A stretch of 64,000 nucleotides of DNA from Sphingobium sp. CECT 9361 (lineage in GTDB: Bacteria > Pseudomonadota > Alphaproteobacteria > Sphingomonadales > Sphingomonadaceae): assembly GCF_918741285.1 (NCBI RefSeq), contig NZ_CAKKNC010000014.1, positions 1-64,000 on the forward strand. The letters run 5' to 3'. Shown here one piece after another: positions 24,487-33,004 of the stretch. Each line of letters opens with the position of its first letter. The stretch's first letter is position 1. The notes beneath the pieces are model-generated. The model did no database searches and was not told the DNA's origin. It was given only the letters and a program-made list of their open reading frames with translations. The translations under genes and the position numbers were made by a program.

Positions 24487-24765
24487 ATGAACAAGGCAAC
24501 CACTATCGTCAGTGCCGCCGGGCTTCTCGCCGCGGTCACCATGGCGGCGAATGCCGCGCACGGCCAGGTCAACGTGCCCAAGCCCACCTACAAATTCGAA
24601 AAATGCTATGGCGTCGTGAAGGCGGGTGAAAACGACTGCTTCGGGCCGGCGAACGCCTGCGGCGGAACGTCCAAAGCCGACCGTCAAGCCGATGCCTGGA
24701 TTTATGTGCCGGCGGGGACATGCAAGAAGATCGCCGGAGGATCGACCGGGCCCGTAAAATCTTGA
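24487..24765 (+). CDS. bufA: Bufferin precursor BufA1-type (DUF2282), porin operon
   Basis: A 92-residue precursor with a signal peptide ([18 protein letters not shown]) and four Cys: C40 ([10 protein letters not shown]), C51 (NDCFGP), C58 (NACGGTS) and C79 (AGTCKKI). The spacing resembles that at 19398, but the second Cys is followed by Phe and the core by Gly-Ser. It starts 23 bases after the porin stop, preceded by GGGAG, and overlaps bufB (TGATG). Confidence 0.92.
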   Translation: MNKATTIVSAAGLLAAVTMAANAAHGQVNVPKPTYKFEKCYGVVKAGENDCFGPANACGGTSKADRQADAWIYVPAGTCKKIAGGSTGPVKS

Positions 24766-25607
24766 TGCATCGGGCACCAGGCATCGACTGGGTCGGGATC
24801 GGATTGCGCGGCCCCTATCATGCTGCTTTCAGCGATCCCGAGAACGACCCCGCCGTCGACTGGCTCGAGATTCATGCCGAGAACTATTTTGATCGCTCTG
24901 GCCCCCGTTATCGCTCGCTCATAGCGATCGCGGACCGCTATCCCATCAGCGTACATGGTGTGGGGCTATCGCTCGGCTCGGCCGGGCCAGTCGATGAGGA
25001 CCATCTTGAGCGTCTCGCCGCGCTCGTCGATGGTGTCGGTGCGTGCCAGATCTCGGAGCACCTCGCATGGTGCCGGCTTGGAGAAATCTATTACAACGAT
25101 CTCCTGCCGCTCCCGTTGAGCGAGGAGACGCTTGATGTCGTCTCGCGCAATGTCGAATACACGCAGCGCCGACTCGGCCGAAGCATCCTGATCGAAAATC
25201 CTTCCGCATATCTGGATGTGCCGGGCGGGACGATGAGCGAAGGCGCCTTTCTCAAGCGGCTCGTCGAGCGGACCGGCTGCGGATTACTTGCCGATCTCAA
25301 CAATCTGATCGTCTCATCCGGCAATCTGGGTCGGTCTCCGCTTGATTGGCTGGAGGAAGTTCCGCTCGAATCAATCGGCGAAATCCACCTTGCGGGCCAC
25401 GAGTCGGATGCTGCCGGTAGCGGCTTGCTGGTCGATACGCATGGCAGCGACATCGGAGAGGGTGTGTGGATGCTCTACGCCGATCTCGTCGCGCGCATTG
25501 GCCCCCGGCCGACGATCATCGAGCGTGATTGCAATTGGCCGCCGCTTGGCGCGCTGCTGGCGGAAGCAGACCGCGCCAGTGAGATTGTCGGGACGGCAGC
25601 GCGATGA
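24765..25607 (+). CDS. bufB: DUF692 MNIO enzyme, BufB-type, porin operon
   Basis: A 280-residue MNIO protein whose ATG overlaps the bufA stop. Blocks: WLEIHAENYF, SVHGVGLSL (H64), ISEHLAW (E98/H99), IENPSAYL (E144), LADLNNLIVSS (D177), EIHLAGH (H208, H212), DTHGSD (H226) and IIERDCNWPP (E253). It differs from the other two in E for D at 98, DLNNLI for DVNNIY and Gly after the DTH motif, so it forms a separate lineage or specificity. Confidence 0.92.
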   Translation: MHRAPGIDWVGIGLRGPYHAAFSDPENDPAVDWLEIHAENYFDRSGPRYRSLIAIADRYPISVHGVGLSLGSAGPVDEDHLERLAALVDGVGACQISEHLAWCRLGEIYYNDLLPLPLSEETLDVVSRNVEYTQRRLGRSILIENPSAYLDVPGGTMSEGAFLKRLVERTGCGLLADLNNLIVSSGNLGRSPLDWLEEVPLESIGEIHLAGHESDAAGSGLLVDTHGSDIGEGVWMLYADLVARIGPRPTIIERDCNWPPLGALLAEADRASEIVGTAAR

Positions 25608-26368
25608 CGGACCGCCGCCTCGCTGAATTTCAGTCACGCTTTGCCGAAAGGCTGTTTGCGGACGCGCCCATCTTCAGCGCGTCCACGGCAACTCGAGGTT
25701 ATGCCATTCACGCTCGCAACATCCGAAATTCGCTAGTTTTAGCGCTTGAGCAGAGTTTCCCGGTGGTCCGCGCGCTGGTGGGGGATGCCTTTTTCGTCGA
25801 GGCGGCGCGCTGCTTTGTCAGCAATTCTCCGCCGACCAAATCGTGGCTGACCGCTTATGGCCGCGGCTTCCCGGAATTCCTTTCGGCATATCAGCCCGCA
25901 TCGACATTGCCATATCTCGCCGATATCGCCGAACTGGAATGGGCCCGGATCCGGGCGGCCTTCTCCGATGATGCGCCGGCAATCGACCTGCGGGCGCTGA
26001 CGCTGCTTTCGCCGAACGCGCTCATGGAGCTGGTGGTGAACCTCCATCCGTGTGCGGCGACCATCACGACCTCCTTTCCGATTTATCGAATCTGGATGGC
26101 TCATCAGGAGCCTGACAGCCTTGAGGAATTGAAAGCTACTCCGCCTGGCCCGGGTAACGAGATCGTTCTTGTCTCACGGTCAGCGGACGGCGAGGCGCTA
26201 GTCAGCCGCTTCGAGGCGGCGCGAGCGACATTCCTCATCGCGCTGACCAAGGGTGTCCCACTAGGATCATCTTGGAGCCGGGCATTGGACGACGATCCGG
26301 AATTCGATTTGACATCGGCCCTTCAGGAGCTGGCGATGCTGCGCGCATTGGGATCGTCGAGCCGATAG
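25604..26368 (+). CDS. bufC: DUF2063 protein, BufC-type MNIO partner, porin operon
   Basis: A 254-residue DUF2063 protein coupled to bufB by an ATGA overlap. Family features: YAIHARNIRNSLVLALEQSFPVVRALVGDAFFVEAARCFV, WLTAYGRGFPEFLSAY, YLADIAELEWARI, IYRIWMAHQEP. It is the last gene of porin-bufA-bufB-bufC and converges on ccdA. No DoxX gene follows here, unlike the operon at 17365-19676. Confidence 0.88.
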   Translation: MTDRRLAEFQSRFAERLFADAPIFSASTATRGYAIHARNIRNSLVLALEQSFPVVRALVGDAFFVEAARCFVSNSPPTKSWLTAYGRGFPEFLSAYQPASTLPYLADIAELEWARIRAAFSDDAPAIDLRALTLLSPNALMELVVNLHPCAATITTSFPIYRIWMAHQEPDSLEELKATPPGPGNEIVLVSRSADGEALVSRFEAARATFLIALTKGVPLGSSWSRALDDDPEFDLTSALQELAMLRALGSSSR

Positions 26369-26423
26369 GCGTAGGCGCTGGGGTTGATCGAGCCACGCTC
26401 TCGGATCGGGCTAACCTTCAGCG

Positions 26424-27149
26424 TCAGATGGACGTCGTGAGATCGGTCAGCCAGTCGGGCGAAGCGGTGAGAATGGCTCCCTCGATGAGGCGGTCGGTGC
26501 CTGTGATGATCAGCAGCCCAACCGCCATGACGAGCACTCCCAGCGCTTTCTTCCCGCTGTTGCCCGCGTTCATCAGCTTGCCGCGCCACTTCGCGAGCAC
26601 GCTCCGTGCGGCAAGCGCAAGCACGAGTAATACCGAAGCGATACCGAGGCCGAAGGCCGCCATCACGATCGCAACGCCGGCAAGATTCTGTCCCTGGGAT
26701 GCAAGAATGGTCGCTGCACCCAGCGTCGGCCCGACGCACGGACTCCACACGAGTCCAAGTAGGGCTCCGATTCCGGCTTGCCCCCAAAGGCCGTATTTCT
26801 CAAGTCCGGCTTGGCGTTCGCCCGCCCAGCCCGCCAGCGGCGACGCCAGGCGCTCCGACAATCGCTGAAAATATGGGATGATCAGCGCGAGACCGATCAG
26901 GATGAGCACGATCGCGCCGATCAGCCGAACCGTATCGCTGTCGATGCCGGCCGCCTCGCCGACGGTCGCCAAGGCGAAGCCGGTGAGCGAGAAAGAGATT
27001 ACGAGTCCGGTAGCGAGCGCGAGCGGGCCGAAGCGGTGCCGTTGCGCGGCACTTCCCAGCACGATTGGCACCAGCGGCAGTACGCAGGGAGAAAGGATGG
27101 TAAGGGCGCCCGCCGCATAGGCGAGCACCGGGTTCAATGCGTTGCTCAT
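26424..27149 (-). CDS. ccdA: CcdA-type thiol-electron transporter
   Basis: A 241-residue protein with six membrane helices and the two redox Cys in SPCVLPLVPIVLG (near residue 22) and WSPCVGPTLGAA, the CcdA/DsbD-beta pattern. It carries electrons from cytoplasmic thioredoxin to periplasmic thioredoxin-like proteins. It has its own perfect SigF-type promoter. The island also encodes exported thioredoxins (15545, 27295, 33005) that could be its clients. Confidence 0.92.
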   Translation of the reverse strand: MSNALNPVLAYAAGALTILSPCVLPLVPIVLGSAAQRHRFGPLALATGLVISFSLTGFALATVGEAAGIDSDTVRLIGAIVLILIGLALIIPYFQRLSERLASPLAGWAGERQAGLEKYGLWGQAGIGALLGLVWSPCVGPTLGAATILASQGQNLAGVAIVMAAFGLGIASVLLVLALAARSVLAKWRGKLMNAGNSGKKALGVLVMAVGLLIITGTDRLIEGAILTASPDWLTDLTTSI

Positions 27150-27232
27150 CGTCGTTTCTCCCTGGACATCGCGACCATGACTGGGCGCCGGAGCAAATGG
27201 ATCACGGCGCGAACGCCTCGGCTTTGTTAGAT

Positions 27233-27258
27233 TTCGGGGCAGCCCTTGCGCTGGTTAC
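27233..27258 (-). promoter_or_regulatory. SigF-type promoter of ccdA
   Basis: GTAACC at 27258-27253 on the minus strand, 16 bases, CGAA at 27236-27233, 84 bases from the ATG at 27149. Confidence 0.88.
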
Positions 27259-27294
27259 AGGCCGAACGACATCGCGGTCCGGGCACCGCCGAGA

Positions 27295-27684
27295 TCAGTG
27301 AAGAGTCGACGCCAGCAGCGCGTTGATCTTGTCCTTGTTGGTCATGTATTGAATCCGGCCAACCTCCTGCCGCCCGCGAAAGGCAATCAGAGTCGCTTGT
27401 TTGCGAACACCGAAGCTTTGCCAAACCGGCTTTTGCTTGTCGTAGTTGATCCGAAAAACGATCAGTCTGTCATAGGCGGACGCCATCGCGGTCTGTTTGA
27501 TCGTGCGGTTTTGCGAGGCGCAAACCGGACACCACCAGGCATGAACGTCGAGCAGAATGGGGCGGCCCTGCGCCTGTGCCGCAGCAAAGGCCACCTGGTC
27601 GAAATCGCGGAACTCCGCAGCTTGCGCTGGCGCGGCCGCAATCGCTGCGGAGAATAAGCTGGCAGTCAGGAAGAAGCGCCGCAT
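27295..27684 (-). CDS. Exported thioredoxin family protein
   Basis: A 129-residue protein from the ATG at 27684, preceded by GAGG. A signal peptide (FFLTASLFSAAIAAAPAQAA) is followed by a thioredoxin fold with HAWWCPVCASQNRTI and the strand IVFRINYDKQ. It is similar in shape to the protein at 15545 (WCPTC). It is transcribed from a SigF-type promoter just after the ABC permease stop. Confidence 0.88.
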   Translation of the reverse strand: MRRFFLTASLFSAAIAAAPAQAAEFRDFDQVAFAAAQAQGRPILLDVHAWWCPVCASQNRTIKQTAMASAYDRLIVFRINYDKQKPVWQSFGVRKQATLIAFRGRQEVGRIQYMTNKDKINALLASTLH

Positions 27685-27741
27685 CGTAACCTCGTAGAGT
27701 TCGTGGTCTGAATAGGTATGGCCCGCAGGTCCATTCGATAG

Positions 27742-27767
27742 TTCGATGGCGGCTGCGCCATCGTTAC
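27742..27767 (-). promoter_or_regulatory. Variant SigF-type promoter of the thioredoxin at 27295
   Basis: GTAACG at 27767-27762 on the minus strand, 16 bases, CGAA at 27745-27742. It lies 10 bases beyond the ABC permease stop codon, so it could serve as an extra promoter for the last gene. Confidence 0.62.
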
Positions 27768-27776
27768 AATCCGGGT

Positions 27777-28853
27777 TCAATCGAGCCTTGACCGATATTG
27801 GGCGAGTGCCGCCAGCAGGGTGACGGCAAGGAACATGACGATTGATGCGCCTTGAAGAAGGACGGCACCGGCGTCGCCCCCGCGCAATGTCGCTTCGCGC
27901 GCCGCCCGGATGAGATGGGTCAGGGGAAACAGATTACCCAACCACTGCGCCCAGACCGGCAAGGTCGAAAACGGATAGAGGAATCCCGACAGCAACATCG
28001 CCGGCAGATAGAATGCGATTGCGCCTTGTAATGCGGCGAGTTGGGTCCGCGCACGGGCGGCAAGGGCCTGGCCAAGGATTAGATGGGCGGATGCGAAGAT
28101 CGGGAATAGAACGAGCAAGGCTGCGATACTGCCGCGAACCGGCAGATCGAACAGCAGGATGCTGAGCCCCACCACAATCACCCCCTGCGCGGTCCCCACC
28201 AAAGCCAGCGGGAGCGTTTTTCCGGCGAGAAGAGCCACGCGGCCAACAGGGAGCGAAGCGAGCGTTTCCCACGTGCCGGTCTCCCGCTCGCGCGCCATGC
28301 TCAGCGTTCCCAACATAAGCATGCTGATCATGATGATCGTCCCTGCCAGTGCTGGCAGGAACGCCCAATCGGGGCGCGCGTCGAGGTTAAACAAGCGATC
28401 GATCTGTAACCGGGGGCCAATGTCGGCGACCTCATTCCGCTCTGCGAGAGCCTGCCAATAGATGGCGCTGACCTTTTGCTCCGCGACGGCGGTCAGATTG
28501 GGATCGCTCGCGTCGATGACCGCCCGCACGGGCGCGAATGGCTCGATAGGAAGCTCGATCCCGATCGAGGCTTTGCCTGCCTCCACCATGGCACGCGCGC
28601 CGCCAGGTCGAAGGTTCTGCGCCACAAGCGTGAGGTGCGCGTCCCTGGCGAGGCGCGCGATATCGGCCTGGCCTGCCGGAGGACCGGCAATCGCAACCGC
28701 GACGGCGGCTGACGTCGGCCGGATGGCATAACCGAACAGCAGGATTTGCAGCGCGGGGACGAGCAGCAGCAGCGTGAAACTGGTCGGCGAGCGCAACAGG
28801 CGCAACAGCTCGACTCTCGAGATCGCGATCGTGGCACGCAGGCTTGCTCTCAT
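27777..28853 (-). CDS. ABC-2 type transporter permease
   Basis: A 358-residue protein with an N-terminal membrane helix (LLLLVPALQILLFGYAIR), a large periplasmic domain of about 150 residues and five C-terminal helices (ALAGTIIMISMLMLGTLSMARERETGTWETLASLPV; YLPAMLLSGFLYPF), the YhhJ/DrrB-like ABC-2 exporter layout. It overlaps the ATPase gene by 4 bases. With the ketosynthase and ferritin-like genes it may export a small product; the substrate is unknown. Confidence 0.88.
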   Translation of the reverse strand: MRASLRATIAISRVELLRLLRSPTSFTLLLLVPALQILLFGYAIRPTSAAVAVAIAGPPAGQADIARLARDAHLTLVAQNLRPGGARAMVEAGKASIGIELPIEPFAPVRAVIDASDPNLTAVAEQKVSAIYWQALAERNEVADIGPRLQIDRLFNLDARPDWAFLPALAGTIIMISMLMLGTLSMARERETGTWETLASLPVGRVALLAGKTLPLALVGTAQGVIVVGLSILLFDLPVRGSIAALLVLFPIFASAHLILGQALAARARTQLAALQGAIAFYLPAMLLSGFLYPFSTLPVWAQWLGNLFPLTHLIRAAREATLRGGDAGAVLLQGASIVMFLAVTLLAALAQYRSRLD

Positions 28854-29578
28854 CTGCGCGTCGCGAGGCGGATCACCGCGTCCTCAAGACTCGCCGCGCC
28901 GGCCTCGACGACAAGCGCCGCCGGCGGCATCGGCCCATTCACCCTGCCATCGGCATAATGTAGGATATACGCGCAGCGCTCCGCCTCGGCGAGATCGTGC
29001 GTGCTGATGATGACGCCATGGCCGGCGTCGGCGAACTCGCTCAGCCAATGCCAGATCGTTTGACGGGTGAGGACGTCGAGGCCAGCCGTCGGTTCGTCCA
29101 GCAAGAGGATCCGAGGACTGTGGAGTGTCACCGCGGCGAATTGCGCGCGCCGTGCCCAGCCGCCGGACAAGAGGTCAAACCGCGTGTCGAGAACCTCACT
29201 CAATCCGTATCGCTCGATCGCGAGATCAATCGTCGGCCGCGAAGGCGGGGGTAGCAAGGCTCCCCGAAAGGCAAGATTCTCGCGCACCGTCAGTTCGGGA
29301 TAGAGCGACAGGCGCTGGCTCATATAGCCGATGTCGCGGCGCGCCTGGCGATCGAGGCGATAGATGTCGCGTCCCCACACGCTGCCTTCGCCCTCGTTTG
29401 GCCGGGTCAGGCCCGCGAGCATCCGGAGCGTCGTGGTCTTCCCGCCGCCATTGGCGCCAACAAGGCCGAGAATAACGCCGGGCATCAAGACGAAGCTCAG
29501 GTCGCGCACGACCCAGCGTGTGCCGAAACGCCTTCCAAGCCCGCGGACAGAAATCAGGGGTGCCTCACGCGCTTTCAT
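28850..29578 (-). CDS. ABC transporter ATP-binding protein
   Basis: A 242-residue ATPase from the ATG at 29578. Walker A GANGGGKTTTLR, Q-loop in IGYMSQRLSLYPELTVRENL, Walker B ILLLDEPTAGLD and switch His in ISTHDLAEAERC are intact. The signature motif reads LSGGWARRAQFAAV, with W where Q is usual. It partners the ABC-2 permease and overlaps the ketosynthase stop by 14 bases. Confidence 0.92.
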   Translation of the reverse strand: MKAREAPLISVRGLGRRFGTRWVVRDLSFVLMPGVILGLVGANGGGKTTTLRMLAGLTRPNEGEGSVWGRDIYRLDRQARRDIGYMSQRLSLYPELTVRENLAFRGALLPPPSRPTIDLAIERYGLSEVLDTRFDLLSGGWARRAQFAAVTLHSPRILLLDEPTAGLDVLTRQTIWHWLSEFADAGHGVIISTHDLAEAERCAYILHYADGRVNGPMPPAALVVEAGAASLEDAVIRLATRR

Positions 29579-30644
29579 GGACGAAGCCTCCGAACATGTA
29601 CTTCGTCGCTTCCGCACCAAGCGCGAGCGTTCGGGTGCCGCGCGGCAGTCCTCTCGCCCTCAATTCGGCAAGCGCGATCCAGATCGCGGCCGATCCCGTG
29701 TTACCAAGGCGATCGGCATTGACGAAGAAGCGCTCCTCGGGTTGCCCAAGATGGCGCGCCAGAAGCGTGCCGACCTTGCCGCTAGCCTGATGGGGAATGA
29801 TCCAGTCCACGTCGCCAAGCGCGAGCCCTTGGCTCATCGCCGCTGCGATGCCCGCTTCGAAGAGCTCGGCACCGCCGCGTAGCACGGCCGAGAAGTCATG
29901 CTCGAAGCCGAGTGGTCCCCGACTATTGTTGCCGGGCGCGGCCGAGCCGCCATTGCGCATCTGCAAGCCGGGACTGCGATCGAGCCCGATTGAGCCGAAC
30001 CAGGCGGCACTCAGACGATCGGCACCAGGCGCTGGCGGTCCAAGGACAATCGCTCCGGCGCCGTCGCCCATCTGGACGAGGTTCACTATCTGGCCAGCTT
30101 CATCGGCGAGCGCCGTAAGGTCGAGGAATACGGACCCGGTCTCCGAACCGACAATTGCGACGGGCCGGGCATTTGGGGCAGACAGCAGGCCCATGGCGAT
30201 CATCAGCGCATTGGCGAAGCCGGTACATGCCTGGCGCAGCTCGACATGTGGCCCGCGATACCCCAGCCGATCGGCAACGAAGGTGATATTGCCGGGGAGA
30301 GGTTGCGCCGGCGTCGCTGTGTGGCCGATCAGATAGCCGAGATCGCTTACCTGGAGGCCCGCATCGTTCAACGCCGCGCCAATGGCTCGCGCGGCGAGCG
30401 TCGGATTGTCCGCGCCTTCGCAAAGCGCGTCTATACGCGCCGACCAGCTTCGGCCGACATGGCGCGTTCGAATGCCGAGACGATCGGCAACGGTTTTCGC
30501 AAGCGACCGCTGGCGTCCTTCAAGGCCAGCCTGATCCAGCAGGCGTTCTGTCGCGACCGCCGGGCCCGGGAGCGCGATGCCGGTTCCAAGCACTGCGGCT
30601 ACCCGGTGAGAAAACCAGGTTTCCGGCGGAACGAGCCGATCCAT
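29565..30644 (-). CDS. Beta-ketoacyl-ACP synthase III-like enzyme
   Basis: A 359-residue thiolase-fold protein. The FabH-type triad is intact: Cys140 in ELRQACTGFANALM, His285 in IIPHQASGKV and Asn315 in NADRLGNTGSAA. GDGAGAIVLG is also a family block. It overlaps both the ferritin-like gene (ATGA) and the ABC ATPase. It is not with fatty-acid genes, so it probably makes a specialised acyl product, perhaps the cargo of the ABC exporter; that is inference. It belongs to the operon under the SigF-type promoter at 31855. Confidence 0.88.
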   Translation of the reverse strand: MDRLVPPETWFSHRVAAVLGTGIALPGPAVATERLLDQAGLEGRQRSLAKTVADRLGIRTRHVGRSWSARIDALCEGADNPTLAARAIGAALNDAGLQVSDLGYLIGHTATPAQPLPGNITFVADRLGYRGPHVELRQACTGFANALMIAMGLLSAPNARPVAIVGSETGSVFLDLTALADEAGQIVNLVQMGDGAGAIVLGPPAPGADRLSAAWFGSIGLDRSPGLQMRNGGSAAPGNNSRGPLGFEHDFSAVLRGGAELFEAGIAAAMSQGLALGDVDWIIPHQASGKVGTLLARHLGQPEERFFVNADRLGNTGSAAIWIALAELRARGLPRGTRTLALGAEATKYMFGGFVHESA

Positions 30645-31345
30645 CAGCGATACAGGCCGGCAGGGATTCGCGCGAGATCGGCGCGTAGCCAGCGTGGATC
30701 GAAAGCAAGCGCCTCGAACGCATCGCCAGCTTGCTCGAGCAGGACGGCGAGGGCTTCGCGAACATGCACGCCGACGCAAACGAGCGTAGCTTCGTCAGCT
30801 CGATCACATACGAGATGTCGCGTGAGCCGGACATGGCCCGCTTCGTCGCGTGCAATGCGGCGTAATATGCCGGTGATCACCGGATCGGCCGATAACGGAG
30901 TGCCCGGGCGCAGCAATCGCGACAATATGAGGCAGACTGCGGAATCGAGTGCCGTGATCCGCGCCAGCCGCATGATATGATCGCCGCGGCCGAGCTCGAG
31001 ATGGAAGCGCCTCGAAATGGTGCGCAACCGCGTTGCGTCGGGCGGCGGGGGCAACCCTGCCATAAGTGAAGCGATCAAACCATCATGAACCCGTTCTTCG
31101 TCGGCGATCAACCTGAGCGCCGCAATGCCCGCGACGTCTGCTATCCCCGAATCGGCGAGGCTGCCGAACGCGAGTCCGGCCGCCTCCTCACCGCACCCCA
31201 GAACTGGCAGCAACTCGGCCAAGGCCGCTGCGGCGCGGTCCGGTAAACTCGACTGGATCGGCGAGAATTGTGGACGCGCGGCTGATCCGAAGCAGCGCTG
31301 GCTCATTGGCGAGCCGCTCGGGGGGCTCTTGTCGACAGCGGTCAC
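30644..31345 (-). CDS. Ferritin-like di-iron domain protein
   Basis: A 233-residue mainly helical protein, GTG start at 31345 (ATG at 31306 is an alternative). Two ExxH motifs typical of the ferritin-like/rubrerythrin fold are seen: E84-x-x-H87 in ADEERVHDGL and E168-x-x-H171 in ARDEAGHVRL; acidic residues E53/E54 and D134 could complete a di-iron site. It may be an oxygenase or oxidase acting with the ketosynthase. It starts 13 bases after the CBS gene and overlaps the ketosynthase gene. Confidence 0.65.
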   Translation of the reverse strand: MTAVDKSPPSGSPMSQRCFGSAARPQFSPIQSSLPDRAAAALAELLPVLGCGEEAAGLAFGSLADSGIADVAGIAALRLIADEERVHDGLIASLMAGLPPPPDATRLRTISRRFHLELGRGDHIMRLARITALDSAVCLILSRLLRPGTPLSADPVITGILRRIARDEAGHVRLTRHLVCDRADEATLVCVGVHVREALAVLLEQAGDAFEALAFDPRWLRADLARIPAGLYR

Positions 31346-31358
31346 AGGCCACGCGCCG

Positions 31359-31799
31359 TCAGGCCGCAGTGCGCCAACGCGCGATATCCTGAAGAACGAG
31401 GTTCTCCTGGATTTTCTCGTCGAGACGAAACTTCAGCACATCGCCGATGCTGAGAATCCCGACCAGCTTGTCCTCGTCGATCACGAGCGCGTGCCTCGCG
31501 CGCAGATGCGTCATGGCCGTCGTGACAACGTTTAGCGTGTCCGTCGAACGCACCGCCAGTGGTTCCTTGACCATGATGTCCTGCACCTTACGGTGCGGAG
31601 CATCGCTGCCCCACCGGGCGACAGCGGCGGTGAGTTCGCGCTCCGATATCAGACCGTTCATGTTGCCGGCGGCGTCTTCGACGACGAGCGCGCCGATGCC
31701 GGAGGAGGACATGAGACCTGCGGCCGCCGATAGTGTTGCCGTCATGATGATCTGATGAACATTGCTCGATTTGTTATTGAGTACGTCGCGCACAAGCAT
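31359..31799 (-). CDS. CBS-domain protein
   Basis: A 146-residue protein from the ATG at 31799 with AGAGAGGAA upstream. It has two CBS motifs: SGIGALVVEDAAGNMNGLISEREL and RHALVIDEDKLVGILSIGDVLKFRLDE. Standalone CBS pairs bind adenosine nucleotides and often serve as energy or redox sensors. It leads the operon of ferritin-like, ketosynthase and ABC-exporter genes under a perfect SigF-type promoter. Confidence 0.92.
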   Translation of the reverse strand: MLVRDVLNNKSSNVHQIIMTATLSAAAGLMSSSGIGALVVEDAAGNMNGLISERELTAAVARWGSDAPHRKVQDIMVKEPLAVRSTDTLNVVTTAMTHLRARHALVIDEDKLVGILSIGDVLKFRLDEKIQENLVLQDIARWRTAA

Positions 31800-31854
31800 T
31801 TGACATTCCTCTCTTAAACTAAGCGCTCTCACATTCGGCGCGCTCAATCAGATA

Positions 31855-31880
31855 TTCGACCGCGCGCTTCTTCCGGTTAC
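31855..31880 (-). promoter_or_regulatory. SigF-type promoter of the CBS/ferritin-like/KAS III/ABC operon
   Basis: GTAACC at 31880-31875 on the minus strand, 16 bases, CGAA at 31858-31855, 56 bases from the ATG at 31799. Confidence 0.88.
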
Positions 31881-31935
31881 GGCTACGGCTCTGGAGGATG
31901 ACGATTTTGCGTGTGGCGCGTGACGGACCAAGACG

Positions 31936-32931
31936 TCACCCCGCAGCGATACCGCTGTGCGAACGCCGCGAAATAGTGAGGAGGACCAGTATCGCCGCCG
32001 CCATGGCTGCCGCCGCGATCCAGGCATAAGGGCGCAGGAGGGGCATACCGATCAGCAGCAAGCCGTCGTTGCCGCCGGGAATCAAATCGGCTCCCCAGCC
32101 CATCAACGCGCCCCCGACGAGGCAGCGCAGGGCGGTTCTCACGCTCGGCGATTGCAGGCGGAGCCGGCCACCATGCCACCCGCCGAAGACCGCACCAGCG
32201 AAAAGGCTGGCGATCAATATCCACCTTCCGTCACGGGTGCTGCCGCCGTTGCGTGCGATATCCGCAATAACGTCCGTGTACGCCCAGGGGCCGACCGTCA
32301 AAAACATCGCGAGGAAGGTCAGGGCAATTCCGATCGTGGCAAGGTGCGCGGTCGATGGGTGTGCGACCAGCGGACGTCTGGCGAGTGCTCCTCCGACGCC
32401 AAGAGCACGCCATGCAAGCAGCCCGATGATCGGCGCCAGCAGCCAACCGTGCTCGATCAGGCCAGTCGAGGCACTGAACATGCCCGCCGCCATCATCCGG
32501 TGCAGATGAACGAACGCGATATCGCCTGCGAGGATTCCTATCGGGGTGAAGGCATAGGCCCATTGCCCCGAGCCCAGCCGCGCGACAGTACCAAACGCGC
32601 AGGCGCCGTTCACGCAAGCGCCCGCTCCGAACAAAAGCCCTCCGGCGATTGCCCAGGCCACCGTCGTTGAAGGTTGTGGTACGGTCACCGCGAAACCTGC
32701 AAGCCGCGCAATCGCCATCCCACCCGCAACCCAGATCGATGCTTCGGCGATTGCGGCGAGGCGAGAGCCTCGTCGCATGTGAAGCAGTTCCTCGATTGCT
32801 GCAACGAGGCAGGTGCTCCCGCGCTGGATGGCATATCCCATGACGAAGGTGCAAATGGTGCCGAACAAGATTCGATGCGGGGTCAGCGATAGCCCAATCT
32901 CGGTAAGTTCGCTCGACCAAGGCATGGCCAT
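31936..32931 (-). CDS. YeeE/YedE family transporter
   Basis: A 331-residue polytopic protein with about nine helices and the family motifs GTICTFVMGYAIQRGSTCLV, GGLLFGAGACVNGACAFGTV and CLVGGALMGWGADLIPGGNDGL with conserved Cys, as in thiosulfate-importing TsuA/YeeE. It may import a sulfur compound for metal or thiol chemistry. It follows the TlpA gene by 73 bases and is probably the last gene of the YHS-TlpA-YeeE operon. Confidence 0.88.
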   Translation of the reverse strand: MAMPWSSELTEIGLSLTPHRILFGTICTFVMGYAIQRGSTCLVAAIEELLHMRRGSRLAAIAEASIWVAGGMAIARLAGFAVTVPQPSTTVAWAIAGGLLFGAGACVNGACAFGTVARLGSGQWAYAFTPIGILAGDIAFVHLHRMMAAGMFSASTGLIEHGWLLAPIIGLLAWRALGVGGALARRPLVAHPSTAHLATIGIALTFLAMFLTVGPWAYTDVIADIARNGGSTRDGRWILIASLFAGAVFGGWHGGRLRLQSPSVRTALRCLVGGALMGWGADLIPGGNDGLLLIGMPLLRPYAWIAAAAMAAAILVLLTISRRSHSGIAAG

Positions 32932-33004
32932 CGTTCATTCGCCTCGATTGCTCTCTCTCTGTGCACCGGGAGCCTACGCGATCCGATATCCGGATCGCTT
33001 GCGT

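Noticed and set aside
28406..28411. GTAACC inside the ABC permease gene
   Set aside because: No CGAA at the right distance, and it lies inside coding sequence.
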